34,029 bases of DNA from Herbaspirillum sp. YR522 (GTDB lineage Bacteria; Pseudomonadota; Gammaproteobacteria; Burkholderiales; Burkholderiaceae_D). Below the pieces are notes generated by a model that was given only the letters and a program-made list of their open reading frames with translations, was not told the origin of the DNA and did not search any database. Location: NCBI RefSeq assembly GCF_000282575.1, contig NZ_AKJA01000048.1, positions 1-34,029 on the forward strand, in the 5' to 3' direction. Of this stretch, positions 5,855 to 13,201 are shown piece by piece. Position 1 is the stretch's first letter. Every line of letters starts with the position of its first letter. The position numbers and the translations under genes are program-made.

Positions 5855-7054
5855 ATGCTTGCCGATGTCGTTGCGCTCTACCGTGCACTGGATCGTCCCG
5901 CCCTGGACGCGGGCTATTCCTATGTCTACGACGGAGCCCTGTCGGAGCCCGGCACGCAACTGGCGATGCATTGCGAACAGTTGCCGCCTGTGTTCGGCGT
6001 GGTCGACGTCCTGGACCAGGGCAATGGTCGGTTCCGTATCGAGGTGCAACTGCCCACCAATGACCAGGCGCGGGTATTCCACGATGTCGGCGACGTTCTT
6101 CGCCAATCGCCATCCATCGCGTTCGGCTTGCTGCCCGAAAATTACTATATCGCCGACATCGATTATTGCTCGATGGAGCTACGCAAGCCCGTGGCCGTGC
6201 TGCAATTGGAAAAATTGGTTCGCTTCATCGGGTTGCTGTCCAGGCTTGCGGACGACAAGGTCGATGTCGGCAGCAGCGGCGTCAACCGGCTGCTCTTCAT
6301 CCTGCCCACCGATGCCGCCAAGGTGCGCAAGACCGCGTTGGCCGAGATCAAGGTAGAACAGCGGGCGCTCGGCTTCGAACTCAATCATCTGGATTTTCTC
6401 GCGGCGTTGGTCGCGGACGAAAACGCAGACAAGCTGCATGTGGAAGAACGCCTGCTCATCATGCGCAGCGCGATCGCCGATACGCTGGCCGAGGGCGACG
6501 ACACGAACGACCTGACCTATCTGGTCCGGAAATGGCCTGAGATACGTCGCCGATATCAGGTCAATTTCCAGGCGTATATCCGCAACTTCGCGTTCGAGGA
6601 CGTCAGGAAAAAGATCGTCGACGCCGAACTGGACTATGCGGCGAAGTTGAGCAACGCATTTGGCGACGTGGCCGGAAAGCTGTGGACGCTTCCGGTTTCG
6701 ATCGCCGGCGTGGTGGCACTCGACAAGCTGCCTGGCAATGCCGAATTCATGGCTGCCTGCATCGGTCTGTGTCTGGTGACTGCTGTGCTGCTGGGTGTGC
6801 TGCTCAACGTCCGGCAGCAGATTGATCGCCTGCAGCTGGGCTATGAATATGTCTTCGGTCCGGTGCTGGGAAAGGCCAGGGCTTATCCCGTGAAGTTGCG
6901 GGGGGAACTCGAGAAGAGGCAGGAATCGCTCGCCAGCCAGGCGCGTCTGACTCGGCTGACCTTATGGTTCTTCATCGCCCTGGCCTTTCTTCCCGCCATT
7001 GGCGCAGCCTGGAAAGCCTGGTTGCGTGTTCCAGCATTGATGGCCGGGTCCTGA
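5855..7054 (+). CDS. Membrane protein of unknown function partnered with NA37
   Basis: This 399-residue protein is not recognised. Residues 1-270 look soluble and mixed alpha/beta, with charged helices around 200-265. The C-terminal part has a weak hydrophobic stretch (about 277-292), a clear membrane helix (297-317), a charged amphipathic segment (about 318-365) and a second clear helix (367-386). It would therefore be anchored at the inner membrane with a large cytoplasmic domain. There is no signal peptide. The start ATG lies 3 bases after the NA37 stop, so the pair probably works together: a DNA-associated protein and a membrane-bound partner. That architecture is often seen in abortive defence pairs, but this is inference and no effector motif (nuclease, NADase, protease) is visible. 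Confidence 0.75.
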   Translation: MLADVVALYRALDRPALDAGYSYVYDGALSEPGTQLAMHCEQLPPVFGVVDVLDQGNGRFRIEVQLPTNDQARVFHDVGDVLRQSPSIAFGLLPENYYIADIDYCSMELRKPVAVLQLEKLVRFIGLLSRLADDKVDVGSSGVNRLLFILPTDAAKVRKTALAEIKVEQRALGFELNHLDFLAALVADENADKLHVEERLLIMRSAIADTLAEGDDTNDLTYLVRKWPEIRRRYQVNFQAYIRNFAFEDVRKKIVDAELDYAAKLSNAFGDVAGKLWTLPVSIAGVVALDKLPGNAEFMAACIGLCLVTAVLLGVLLNVRQQIDRLQLGYEYVFGPVLGKARAYPVKLRGELEKRQESLASQARLTRLTLWFFIALAFLPAIGAAWKAWLRVPALMAGS

Positions 7055-7086
7055 CGCGCCACCGGCGTGCAGCCGGCAGCGGTGCG

Positions 7087-9561
7087 TCAGAAGGTATATT
7101 TCATCGTCAGCAGGAAATTGCGTGGGTCGCCATACATGCCGGTGCCGTACGAACCCAGGCCGGGCATGTAGGTCTTGTCGAACAGGTTGTTGATGTTGAG
7201 CGTGGCGCTGAGATTGCGACTGAAATCGTAGTGCGCCATGAGACCGACTACCGCATAAGAGGGCTGATCGGCCCGGTAATAGGGATCTGACGATTGCTGG
7301 TAGTAGGTATCGCTTTGCCAGGTGAGATTGCCGCCCACGGTCCAGCGCGACCAGTCATCCGGCAAGCGATAAGTCGTTCCCATCTTGAACAGGTGCTTGG
7401 GCTGGTTTGTGTTGACGGCGCTCAGGACGGCATCCGGCTGGGATGGCGCCGACGAGGTCCGGAAGGTATAGCCGGCAAACAGGTTCCATGCCGGCGTCAC
7501 GCTGCCGGACAATTCCGCTTCTACCCCGCGGCTGGTGACGCCGGAGATGGGAACGTAAATCTCCTCGCCGCTATCGGCATTTACGCCCACATACTGCGGA
7601 GCATTGTTTTGCCGGATATGGAACACGGCCAGGCTGGCGTTCAATTTCCGGTCAAGCAGCTCTGCCTTGATCCCCAGCTCGTGGGCGCGACCCGTCAGCG
7701 GCGGCAAGGCGCTGCCGGCGGCATTCTTGTAGTAGGTCTGCGGATTGAAGATGTCGGTGACGCTGGCGTAGGCGGACCATTGCTTGTTGATGTCGTAGAC
7801 AAGCCCGGCGTAGGGCGTGATCTTGCGGTTCACCCGCAGGTCGTTATTGAGCGTGACGGCGCCCGTATCCACCGCCGTCGCCTTGTCCAGCATGTCGTAC
7901 CAACTGGCGCGGGCGCCGAGGATGATCGAAAGATTGTCGGTGGGACGCAGACGCGTTGCCAGCGAGAGCCCCTTCTCTACGATGCGGATGTTCCAGTCCT
8001 CGTATTTTTCGGCAGCGGGACGCGCGATATTGCCGTTCCAGGCGAAGTAATTGTCGATCGCGGTAAAGGTCGTGTTGTAGTTCTGCGCATCCCGGTTCTG
8101 GCGTGAGTAGTTGGCGCCCAGGCTCAGGTCATGCGTCCTGCCGAACAACTGGTAGTTGCCGTTGAGCGTGGCGCTGAAGGCATCGGTCTGCGCCTGCGAT
8201 GGATTGGTGCCCGAGAGCATGCTGATGCCGGCGCCGGTGGCGCGCTCGACGGTACCGTAATAGGCCGTGCCGAACACCGCGTCCCGTCGCTGCGAGAGAT
8301 GACTGCCCGCCAGGTCGAGCTTCCAGCCGCCACCGAAATCATGCTTCAGCGTGACAAACGTGTTGGTGGCGCTGTTGTTCCAGTAGGCCCAACGTGCGGC
8401 GGGGTTCCACGAACGCGGGAAATGGGTGGGTGAGCCGTCGCTATGGAAAAGCGGTATATGCCCGAAGGACGCGCCGTCAGCGCGGGTCTCCATGTAATCC
8501 ACGCCCATGCTCAAGAGTGTATGCGGCGTCAGGTCGGCCTCGACGATGGCGTACAGGTTGCGCGTGTCGCGGTGGTAGTAATCGGTGAATGAGTCCGCGT
8601 TCTGCCCGGCCGCGACGATGCGGCCGCGTACCGTGCCGGCTTCATTGACAGGAGTCGAGAGGTCGGCGACCAGCCGCCGACGGCCCCATGAGCCTGCCCC
8701 GGCCTCGACGGAAGCGGCGAATTCGCGGGTCGGCTTTTTGCGCACCAGGTTCACGACCGCGGAAGGATAGCCTGCGCCTGTCAGCAGTCCGGTCGCGCCG
8801 CGCACGATCTCTACGCGGTCGTAGATCGCACTGTCGGCCAGCGACGTGGTGTACTGGTTAGCCGCGTCCATGGTATTGGCAATACCGTCGAACTGGAAGT
8901 TCTCGATCTGATAGCCGCGAGAATAGAAAGTGAAGCGCTCGCTGTCATTGCGGCCGACAGTGATACCGGTGGTCTTTTCCAGGACTTCCGATACATTGTT
9001 CAGCGCCTGGTCATCCATTTGCTGGCGGGTGATCACGGTTACCGATTGCGGCGTCTCTCGCAGCGACAACCCCATCCGTGTGGCAGTGGCGCTGGGGCCT
9101 GTGGCAGTGTAGTTGCCGGTGCCTTCGGTGGCACTGGCTTCCCCCTGCGCCGTCACCGTGACGGCCGGCAGTGTCGACTGGTCACGCGGTGCGCGCCTGG
9201 CTTGCAGTGCGTAACTGCCGTCGTCGAGTTCCTGCGTGGCATAGTTGCTGGCGCCGAGCAGACGGGCAAATCCTTGCTTGACCGAATAATTGCCTTGCAG
9301 TCCGGGGCTCACCTGGCCTGCTACCATGGCCGGCTCGAACGACAGACGCACACCGGATTGGGCGGCGAACTGCACGAGCGTGTCGCCCAGCGGCCCTGCG
9401 CCGATATGGTAGCTGCGCACGACGGCGCTGCCGCTGCTGGCGACCTGGGCCGTCGCCGAGGGAGATGCTGCGGCAACCACCATGCCCACGATGGCGGCGT
9501 GAATGGCGAGGGTGAGTCGGGAATAATGCGGTCGGAGCGAGTGCATCGGCTTGCTGGTCAT
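7087..9561 (-). CDS. TonB-dependent siderophore receptor with N-terminal signalling domain (FecA/FpvA type)
   Basis: The 824-residue outer-membrane protein has a signal peptide (about 1-39), an STN signalling domain (about 50-118, with Y-H-I-G-A-G-P-L-G-D-T-L and L-L-G-A-S-N-Y), a TonB-box-like L-P-A-V-T-V-T-A region near 130-140 and a plug domain with T-P-Q-S-V-T-V-I-T and V-L-E-K-T-T-G-I-T-V. A long beta-barrel follows, ending Y-T-F. The STN domain is the part that passes the ligand signal to a FecR protein, which fits the adjacent fecR- and fecI-like genes upstream on the same strand. Substrate is probably a ferric hydroxamate or similar siderophore (family inference). The gap to the FecR gene is 128 bases and contains a long inverted repeat. 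Confidence 0.93.
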   Translation of the reverse strand: MTSKPMHSLRPHYSRLTLAIHAAIVGMVVAAASPSATAQVASSGSAVVRSYHIGAGPLGDTLVQFAAQSGVRLSFEPAMVAGQVSPGLQGNYSVKQGFARLLGASNYATQELDDGSYALQARRAPRDQSTLPAVTVTAQGEASATEGTGNYTATGPSATATRMGLSLRETPQSVTVITRQQMDDQALNNVSEVLEKTTGITVGRNDSERFTFYSRGYQIENFQFDGIANTMDAANQYTTSLADSAIYDRVEIVRGATGLLTGAGYPSAVVNLVRKKPTREFAASVEAGAGSWGRRRLVADLSTPVNEAGTVRGRIVAAGQNADSFTDYYHRDTRNLYAIVEADLTPHTLLSMGVDYMETRADGASFGHIPLFHSDGSPTHFPRSWNPAARWAYWNNSATNTFVTLKHDFGGGWKLDLAGSHLSQRRDAVFGTAYYGTVERATGAGISMLSGTNPSQAQTDAFSATLNGNYQLFGRTHDLSLGANYSRQNRDAQNYNTTFTAIDNYFAWNGNIARPAAEKYEDWNIRIVEKGLSLATRLRPTDNLSIILGARASWYDMLDKATAVDTGAVTLNNDLRVNRKITPYAGLVYDINKQWSAYASVTDIFNPQTYYKNAAGSALPPLTGRAHELGIKAELLDRKLNASLAVFHIRQNNAPQYVGVNADSGEEIYVPISGVTSRGVEAELSGSVTPAWNLFAGYTFRTSSAPSQPDAVLSAVNTNQPKHLFKMGTTYRLPDDWSRWTVGGNLTWQSDTYYQQSSDPYYRADQPSYAVVGLMAHYDFSRNLSATLNINNLFDKTYMPGLGSYGTGMYGDPRNFLLTMKYTF

Positions 9562-9571
9562 GGTTTTTCTC

Positions 9572-9656
9572 TTCGTTTCGTCGCGAATACGGCGCTCGAT
9601 GGCGCCGGCAGGCGAGGCATTCCTGCCTCTTCAACTGGTACATCGAACGAAACGAA
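9572..9656 (-). promoter_or_regulatory. Structured leader of the siderophore receptor gene
   Basis: TTCGTTTCGT (9572-9581) is an exact inverted copy of ACGAAACGAA (9647-9656). Between them lies a second hairpin, GAGGCA-TTCC-TGCCTC (9614-9629). In the receptor mRNA the two arms would close a long-range stem very near the Shine-Dalgarno AGAG (about 9568-9572). This could regulate translation of the receptor independently of the sigma factor genes; that role is inferred. Confidence 0.4.
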
Positions 9657-9689
9657 AAAAAGTATCAGCCCAGCGAAGGAATTTTTATA

Positions 9690-10640
9690 TCAGCCCTGTT
9701 CCACCGTCAGCCAATAACGGGTGATGCGCCGGACTCGCAAGGGGAGCGTGCGGGTTACCATGGCCAGACTGGCATCGACGTCGTCCAGCGGAAAAGCCCC
9801 CGAGATGCGCAAACCGGCGACAGCGGGGTCGCAGCGCAGCCACCCTCGATGGTAACGGGCCAGTTCAGCGATCAGTTGGCCGACCGGCATGTCCTGCGCC
9901 GCAAGCATGCCTTGCTCCCAGGCGGCAAGAGAGGCGGGCGCCTGGGCGGTCGGCTGCAATGGGCCTGCGGCGCCGAAGCGCCCCTGCTGCCCGGCCTCGA
10001 GCCGGGTGGGATCGCCGCCGCCATGTGGACGAACCTCTACCGCATGCTCGAACACCGCCACCAGCGTACTGTCGTCCGACAGGCGTGCGCCAAAGCGCGT
10101 CCCCAGAGCGCGAATATCGGCCTGCGGCGTCTGGACGATGAAAGGACGATAGACCGGCGCGCGTTCGGCTGCCGTGGTCACCAGGATTTCACCGGCAATC
10201 AGGTGCAGACGTCTCTCGCCGGAAGAAAACGCGACCTTGACGGCACTGGCGCTGTTGAGCGCCAGCCTTGATCCATCCGGCAGCGTGACGTTCTTGCGTT
10301 CTCCGGTGGCGGTGCTGAAATCGGCGCTCCAATTCTCCCATGGCAGCTGGCGCCAGCCCAGCCATACCACCGGCGTCGCCAGCATGGCCAGCCCCAGCCT
10401 GCGCAGCGTGCGCCGCCGATCCTGGCGGCCCAGCGTGTCCAGCACGTTCTGGCCTGATTGGGCGGGCAGTTGGCCAAACGCGTGCAGCACGCCTTGCGCC
10501 CGGGCCCAGGCAGCGGCGTGGGAAGCGCTGCGCGACTGCCATTGCTCTAGACGCGCCTGCTCTGCCGGCGACCAGGCGCCGGATTGCATGCGCACCAGCC
10601 AGTCGGCTGCCTCGGTGAGCAGGATCTTCTCGACCGGCAT
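9690..10640 (-). CDS. FecR-family anti-sigma/signal transducer
   Basis: The 316-residue protein has the FecR pattern. A cytoplasmic N-terminal region (EAADWLVRMQSG near residue 10, then an AHAAAWARAQGVL-type segment) binds the sigma factor. One membrane helix follows at about 85-105 (LGLAMLATPVVWLGW), then the periplasmic FecR domain with T-A-T-G-E-R and L-P-D-G-S-R-L-A-L-N-S-A-S. The C-terminal region near residues 265-310 is STN-like and contacts the receptor. The ATG at 10640 follows a GGTGAG Shine-Dalgarno; ATGs at 10655 and 10694 are possible but less well placed. It lies between the sigma-factor and receptor genes. Confidence 0.9.
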   Translation of the reverse strand: MPVEKILLTEAADWLVRMQSGAWSPAEQARLEQWQSRSASHAAAWARAQGVLHAFGQLPAQSGQNVLDTLGRQDRRRTLRRLGLAMLATPVVWLGWRQLPWENWSADFSTATGERKNVTLPDGSRLALNSASAVKVAFSSGERRLHLIAGEILVTTAAERAPVYRPFIVQTPQADIRALGTRFGARLSDDSTLVAVFEHAVEVRPHGGGDPTRLEAGQQGRFGAAGPLQPTAQAPASLAAWEQGMLAAQDMPVGQLIAELARYHRGWLRCDPAVAGLRISGAFPLDDVDASLAMVTRTLPLRVRRITRYWLTVEQG

Positions 10641-10662
10641 GAATTCGCTCACCATGCTGGTA

Positions 10663-11166
10663 TTACACCGCTTGCATGCAAGCGACGAAGGCATCCCGCA
10701 TGTGACGCTTGACGGTGATCAGGCTCACGCTCATCACCTCCGCGATTTGCTGATAGGTCAATCCTTCGAGTTGGGCCATGAGAAATATCTTGCGGGTCCT
10801 GGCACCCAGCTTGAACAGCATGGCATCGCAGACGGCGATCGCTTCCTGGATCAGCAGGCGGGCTTCTTCCGACGGAACCTGCGACTGCGGCAGATGAGCG
10901 ATGGTCTCGAGATACGCGCGCTCGATCTCGCGCCGGCGCCAGTGGTCGATCACCACCTTTTTCGCGACATCGGTCAGGAATGCGCGCGGTTCATCACCGA
11001 GCGACATCAGGCGCTGGCTGGTCATCACGCGCAGGAAGGTATCGTGAGCCAGGTCGGCCGCATCGAAGGAATTGCCTAATTGCTTGCGTAGCCAACCATG
11101 CAGCCAGCCATGGTGGTCGCAGTAAAGCAGTTGGATGGTTTCCTGTGCGGCAATGGTGGCGGACAT
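10663..11166 (-). CDS. FecI-like ECF sigma factor
   Basis: The 167-residue protein has sigma-70 region 2 (about residues 10-70, with L-Y-C-D-H-H-G-W-L-H-G-W-L and D-A-A-D-L-A-H-D-T-F-L-R-V) and region 4 (about 110-160, with F-L-M-A-Q-L-E-G-L-T-Y-Q-Q-I-A-E and V-K-R-H-M). It would direct RNA polymerase to the receptor promoter when released by the FecR protein. The ATG at 11166 follows a strong AGGGGAAGG Shine-Dalgarno, and a Fur box stands about 30 bases upstream, so iron should repress it. The FecR start is close behind, so the two are probably one transcript. Confidence 0.93.
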   Translation of the reverse strand: MSATIAAQETIQLLYCDHHGWLHGWLRKQLGNSFDAADLAHDTFLRVMTSQRLMSLGDEPRAFLTDVAKKVVIDHWRRREIERAYLETIAHLPQSQVPSEEARLLIQEAIAVCDAMLFKLGARTRKIFLMAQLEGLTYQQIAEVMSVSLITVKRHMRDAFVACMQAV

Positions 11167-11194
11167 GGCGCCTTCCCCTGGGCGTTTTAATATT

Positions 11195-11213
11195 AATAAG
11201 AACTATTCTCAAT
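11195..11213 (-). promoter_or_regulatory. Fur box upstream of the FecI-like sigma factor
   Basis: Read on the - strand, ATTGAGAATAGTTCTTATT fits the TGAGAAT-N-ATTCTCA Fur consensus at 12 of the 14 core positions (by eye). It ends about 29 bases before the sigma-factor start and about 107 bases before the divergent gene at 11320, so it could act on both. Iron repression is inferred. Confidence 0.75.
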
Positions 11214-11319
11214 AAAATACCCGATGTTGTATTGTTTTGCAAATACGCGCCTGGAATCCAAGGGGTGACGTGCCTGAGATCGGCAATCGGCCGGGAGTCT
11301 CTATTCCGCAAGAAAAGGA

Positions 11320-11835
11320 GTGCTGCATGCAGTTGCGGTTGCATTTTTTTTGGCAATGGCCGCGATGGTCTTCGCTCAATCGGTGTGCGCAAAGGAATTC
11401 TGTGATTACACCAATACCAACGAGCTCGCTGGCGACAAAAATCTATCGGCCCGTATCCGAATTTTTCTTGGAGACAAGCGAGTAAGCTTCTTCTATAAGG
11501 GGAAGTTATCTGCTCAGGTTCTGGATGGCCTTGGTGGCCCCCCAGACTTCATTCATCCAGTTACGAGAAATCTAAAAATGGCCGCAGCTTGTCGCTTTCA
11601 TAGTTGCGACGAAAAAGCTGCGGTGATATTTTCCTGCCCTGGCACCATACAGGCGGTGGGAATACTCCATTACGACATTAGGCCAAAACACTTCGACCCA
11701 AAAGCAGCAACGTTAACCATCTATGCCGAGGAGCTCGACTCTGCGGTCGATATGGCCTTCGACGCTTGGCGGGAGCGCATTGAAGAATCTGCCGGTATCA
11801 AGATAGTTAAAGAAGTTCAGACATCCTGGAAATAG
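11320..11835 (+). CDS. Secreted protein with an Ivy-like C-x-x-H-x-C motif; start uncertain
   Basis: From the GTG at 11320 the product is 171 residues with a hydrophobic leader (cleavage near CA-KEF, residue 24). The region around residues 87-105 reads M-A-A-A-C-R-F-H-S-C-D-E-K-A-A-V-I-F-S. That spacing, C-x-x-H-x-C followed by a beta strand, matches the Ivy lysozyme inhibitors (CKPHDC in E. coli Ivy). The rest is divergent, so the Ivy link is tentative. The GTG overlaps the GGAG of the Shine-Dalgarno and gives a leader without positive charges. The better-placed ATG at 11326 is out of frame, and one extra T in the T8 tract 11344-11351 would join it to this frame. The gene is AT-richer than its neighbours. 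Confidence 0.65.
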   Translation: MLHAVAVAFFLAMAAMVFAQSVCAKEFCDYTNTNELAGDKNLSARIRIFLGDKRVSFFYKGKLSAQVLDGLGGPPDFIHPVTRNLKMAAACRFHSCDEKAAVIFSCPGTIQAVGILHYDIRPKHFDPKAATLTIYAEELDSAVDMAFDAWRERIEESAGIKIVKEVQTSWK

Positions 11836-11918
11836 TGCGCGATGACTGCTTCCGGGCAGAAGCTGCCGTGACGTACCCAATACGATAAGGCATGATCCAT
11901 TAACAACAGGAAGTCGGA

Positions 11919-12500
11919 ATGAGAAATTTAGCTTGGAAAGCACGTTATCTGCGCGCTCTGGCATTCGCTTTCGCATTGATGCCAACACTGGCGCAGGCGA
12001 TGGCCGCCAACGAGCTGATCCTCGATGGCGTGAATTACCTGCATCGCTGGTCAAAGGATGGTCAGAACGAATTCACGCCGCCAGCCGAGACCGATCTGAG
12101 TCGGTGGAATGACATGATCACCATCAATGTCATCGATAAGGTCTCCGATGTAGACAAATTGGCCACGCTGGCCAACAGAATACAACGCGCCTATCAAGCC
12201 GTCGGAAAAATCCTGCGGACCAATTCGGTACCCGCTACCCAGACCCGCCCCGCTGAGTATTTCATCAGCGCCGTCATGGGAAGCCAGGGTCTTCTCGAGG
12301 CCGTATTCGCACGCGTTGTACTGGTCGATAGCACGGGTCTGATCATCGTGCGTTCACACCGCATCTATGGCCAGAATATTGGGCCGGAAATGGCCGATTG
12401 GTTGCGCAAGAACGGCCCGCGCAGCGAGCAGGTGTTGATGGATTGGAATGCTATACCTAGCCCGGTTGAATTGCGAAAACTGCCTCAGAGTGCGCAGTAG
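11919..12500 (+). CDS. Secreted protein of unknown function, 193 aa
   Basis: The ATG at 11919 follows an AGGAAG-type Shine-Dalgarno. A basic N-terminus and hydrophobic core (cleavage near residue 27, A-L-A-Q-A) form a signal peptide, so the protein is periplasmic or secreted. The mature part begins near A-A-N-E-L-I-L-D-G-V-N-Y-L-H-R-W-S-K and looks like a compact alpha/beta domain; it has no cysteines that would suggest disulphides. I do not recognise the family. It is followed 2 bases after the stop by an 8-base-pair hairpin. Neighbours suggest envelope or iron physiology but do not assign a role. Confidence 0.75.
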   Translation: MRNLAWKARYLRALAFAFALMPTLAQAMAANELILDGVNYLHRWSKDGQNEFTPPAETDLSRWNDMITINVIDKVSDVDKLATLANRIQRAYQAVGKILRTNSVPATQTRPAEYFISAVMGSQGLLEAVFARVVLVDSTGLIIVRSHRIYGQNIGPEMADWLRKNGPRSEQVLMDWNAIPSPVELRKLPQSAQ

Positions 12501-12501
12501 C

Positions 12502-12520
12502 ACTGGAGAATCTCTCCAGT
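12502..12520 (+). terminator. Hairpin after the 193-aa secreted protein
   Basis: ACTGGAGA (12502-12509) pairs exactly with TCTCCAGT (12513-12520) around a three-base loop, starting 2 bases after the stop. The following sequence is only moderately T-rich, so it may be a weak terminator or an mRNA 3' end protector. Confidence 0.45.
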
Positions 12521-12704
12521 AGCATCTGGTTTGGATATTCAATATCATCCAGCCATCTCCAGGCCGCCGCCACATTGTCCAGCCGTTTCGAACGGGGGAG
12601 GGCAGAAGGGCAGCAATATGTCGTTCAGGCTCAATGAACGGCATTGCCCTGACCAGGTCATTGTCGCCATGACTCAACCAGCAAACCAGAGCCACCGCCA
12701 CCGC

Positions 12705-12851
12705 TCACTTCAACACCCTGACCACCTTCCAAAGCACCCTCAGGAAATTATCGGCGGCATGGCCTCCGAGGTCCGTGAGATCTGCCGCCTGTGCGCCTGA
12801 TGCAGCCAGCAAGGTGGCGACGATCAGCAAGGTAAGCATATAGACACGCAT
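12705..12851 (-). CDS. 48-aa secreted peptide with cationic amphipathic tail
   Basis: The ATG at 12851 follows an ideal AGGAGAA Shine-Dalgarno at six bases. The 48 residues are a signal peptide (MRVYMLTLLIVATLLAASGA, cleavage near A-Q-A, residue 22) and a mature peptide of about 26 residues whose C-terminal half (N-F-L-R-V-L-W-K-V-V-R-V-L-K) alternates hydrophobic and basic residues. No lipobox cysteine is present. It resembles no family I can name; it may be a membrane-active or signalling peptide. Strong ribosome binding and a clean signal peptide support a real gene. Confidence 0.7.
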   Translation of the reverse strand: MRVYMLTLLIVATLLAASGAQAADLTDLGGHAADNFLRVLWKVVRVLK

Positions 12852-13201
12852 GGGGTTCTCCTCTGAAAGCGTCAGTGCACTGCACTCGGGTTGTAAGCAT
12901 CTTGCCCTCGGCGCGTTACCCGGGGATTTCATCGCCGCCCTCCAAGGTTTCAGGTGTAACACTTCGCTCGAGCCCGCATGCCCAGCCCTACGCGTTCGCC
13001 GATCCCCCATACCTGCCGACGCAGAAATTCCCAGGCGCCAAGGCCATAAAGTCTTATTCCGCCCCCTTTTGGGGAGCGTAAAAAACCACCGCTGCAAAAT
13101 ACCAACAATCAAGCAAATTAAATCCTGAATAGAAACCATAATCATTCACATATTTATTATTATGCGGGGCTGGATTTTTTATGTTCTTTCCGAAAGCCCC
13201 C
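12852..13201. other. Intergenic region with a possible Fur site for the downstream receptor
   Basis: No gene is supported in these 350 bases. Near the downstream end 13131-13149 holds CATAATCATT in a position expected for a Fur box; it agrees with the 19-base consensus at about 12 positions, and the AT-rich TATTTATTATTATG (13151-13164) could extend it. A CCCCC-TTTT-GGGG dyad lies at about 13065-13078. Both are weak. Confidence 0.35.

Noticed and set aside
7055..7086. CCGGC-GTGCA-GCCGG dyad between the NA37-partner gene and the siderophore receptor
   Set aside because: Five-base arms without a U-tract on either side; not enough for a terminator call.
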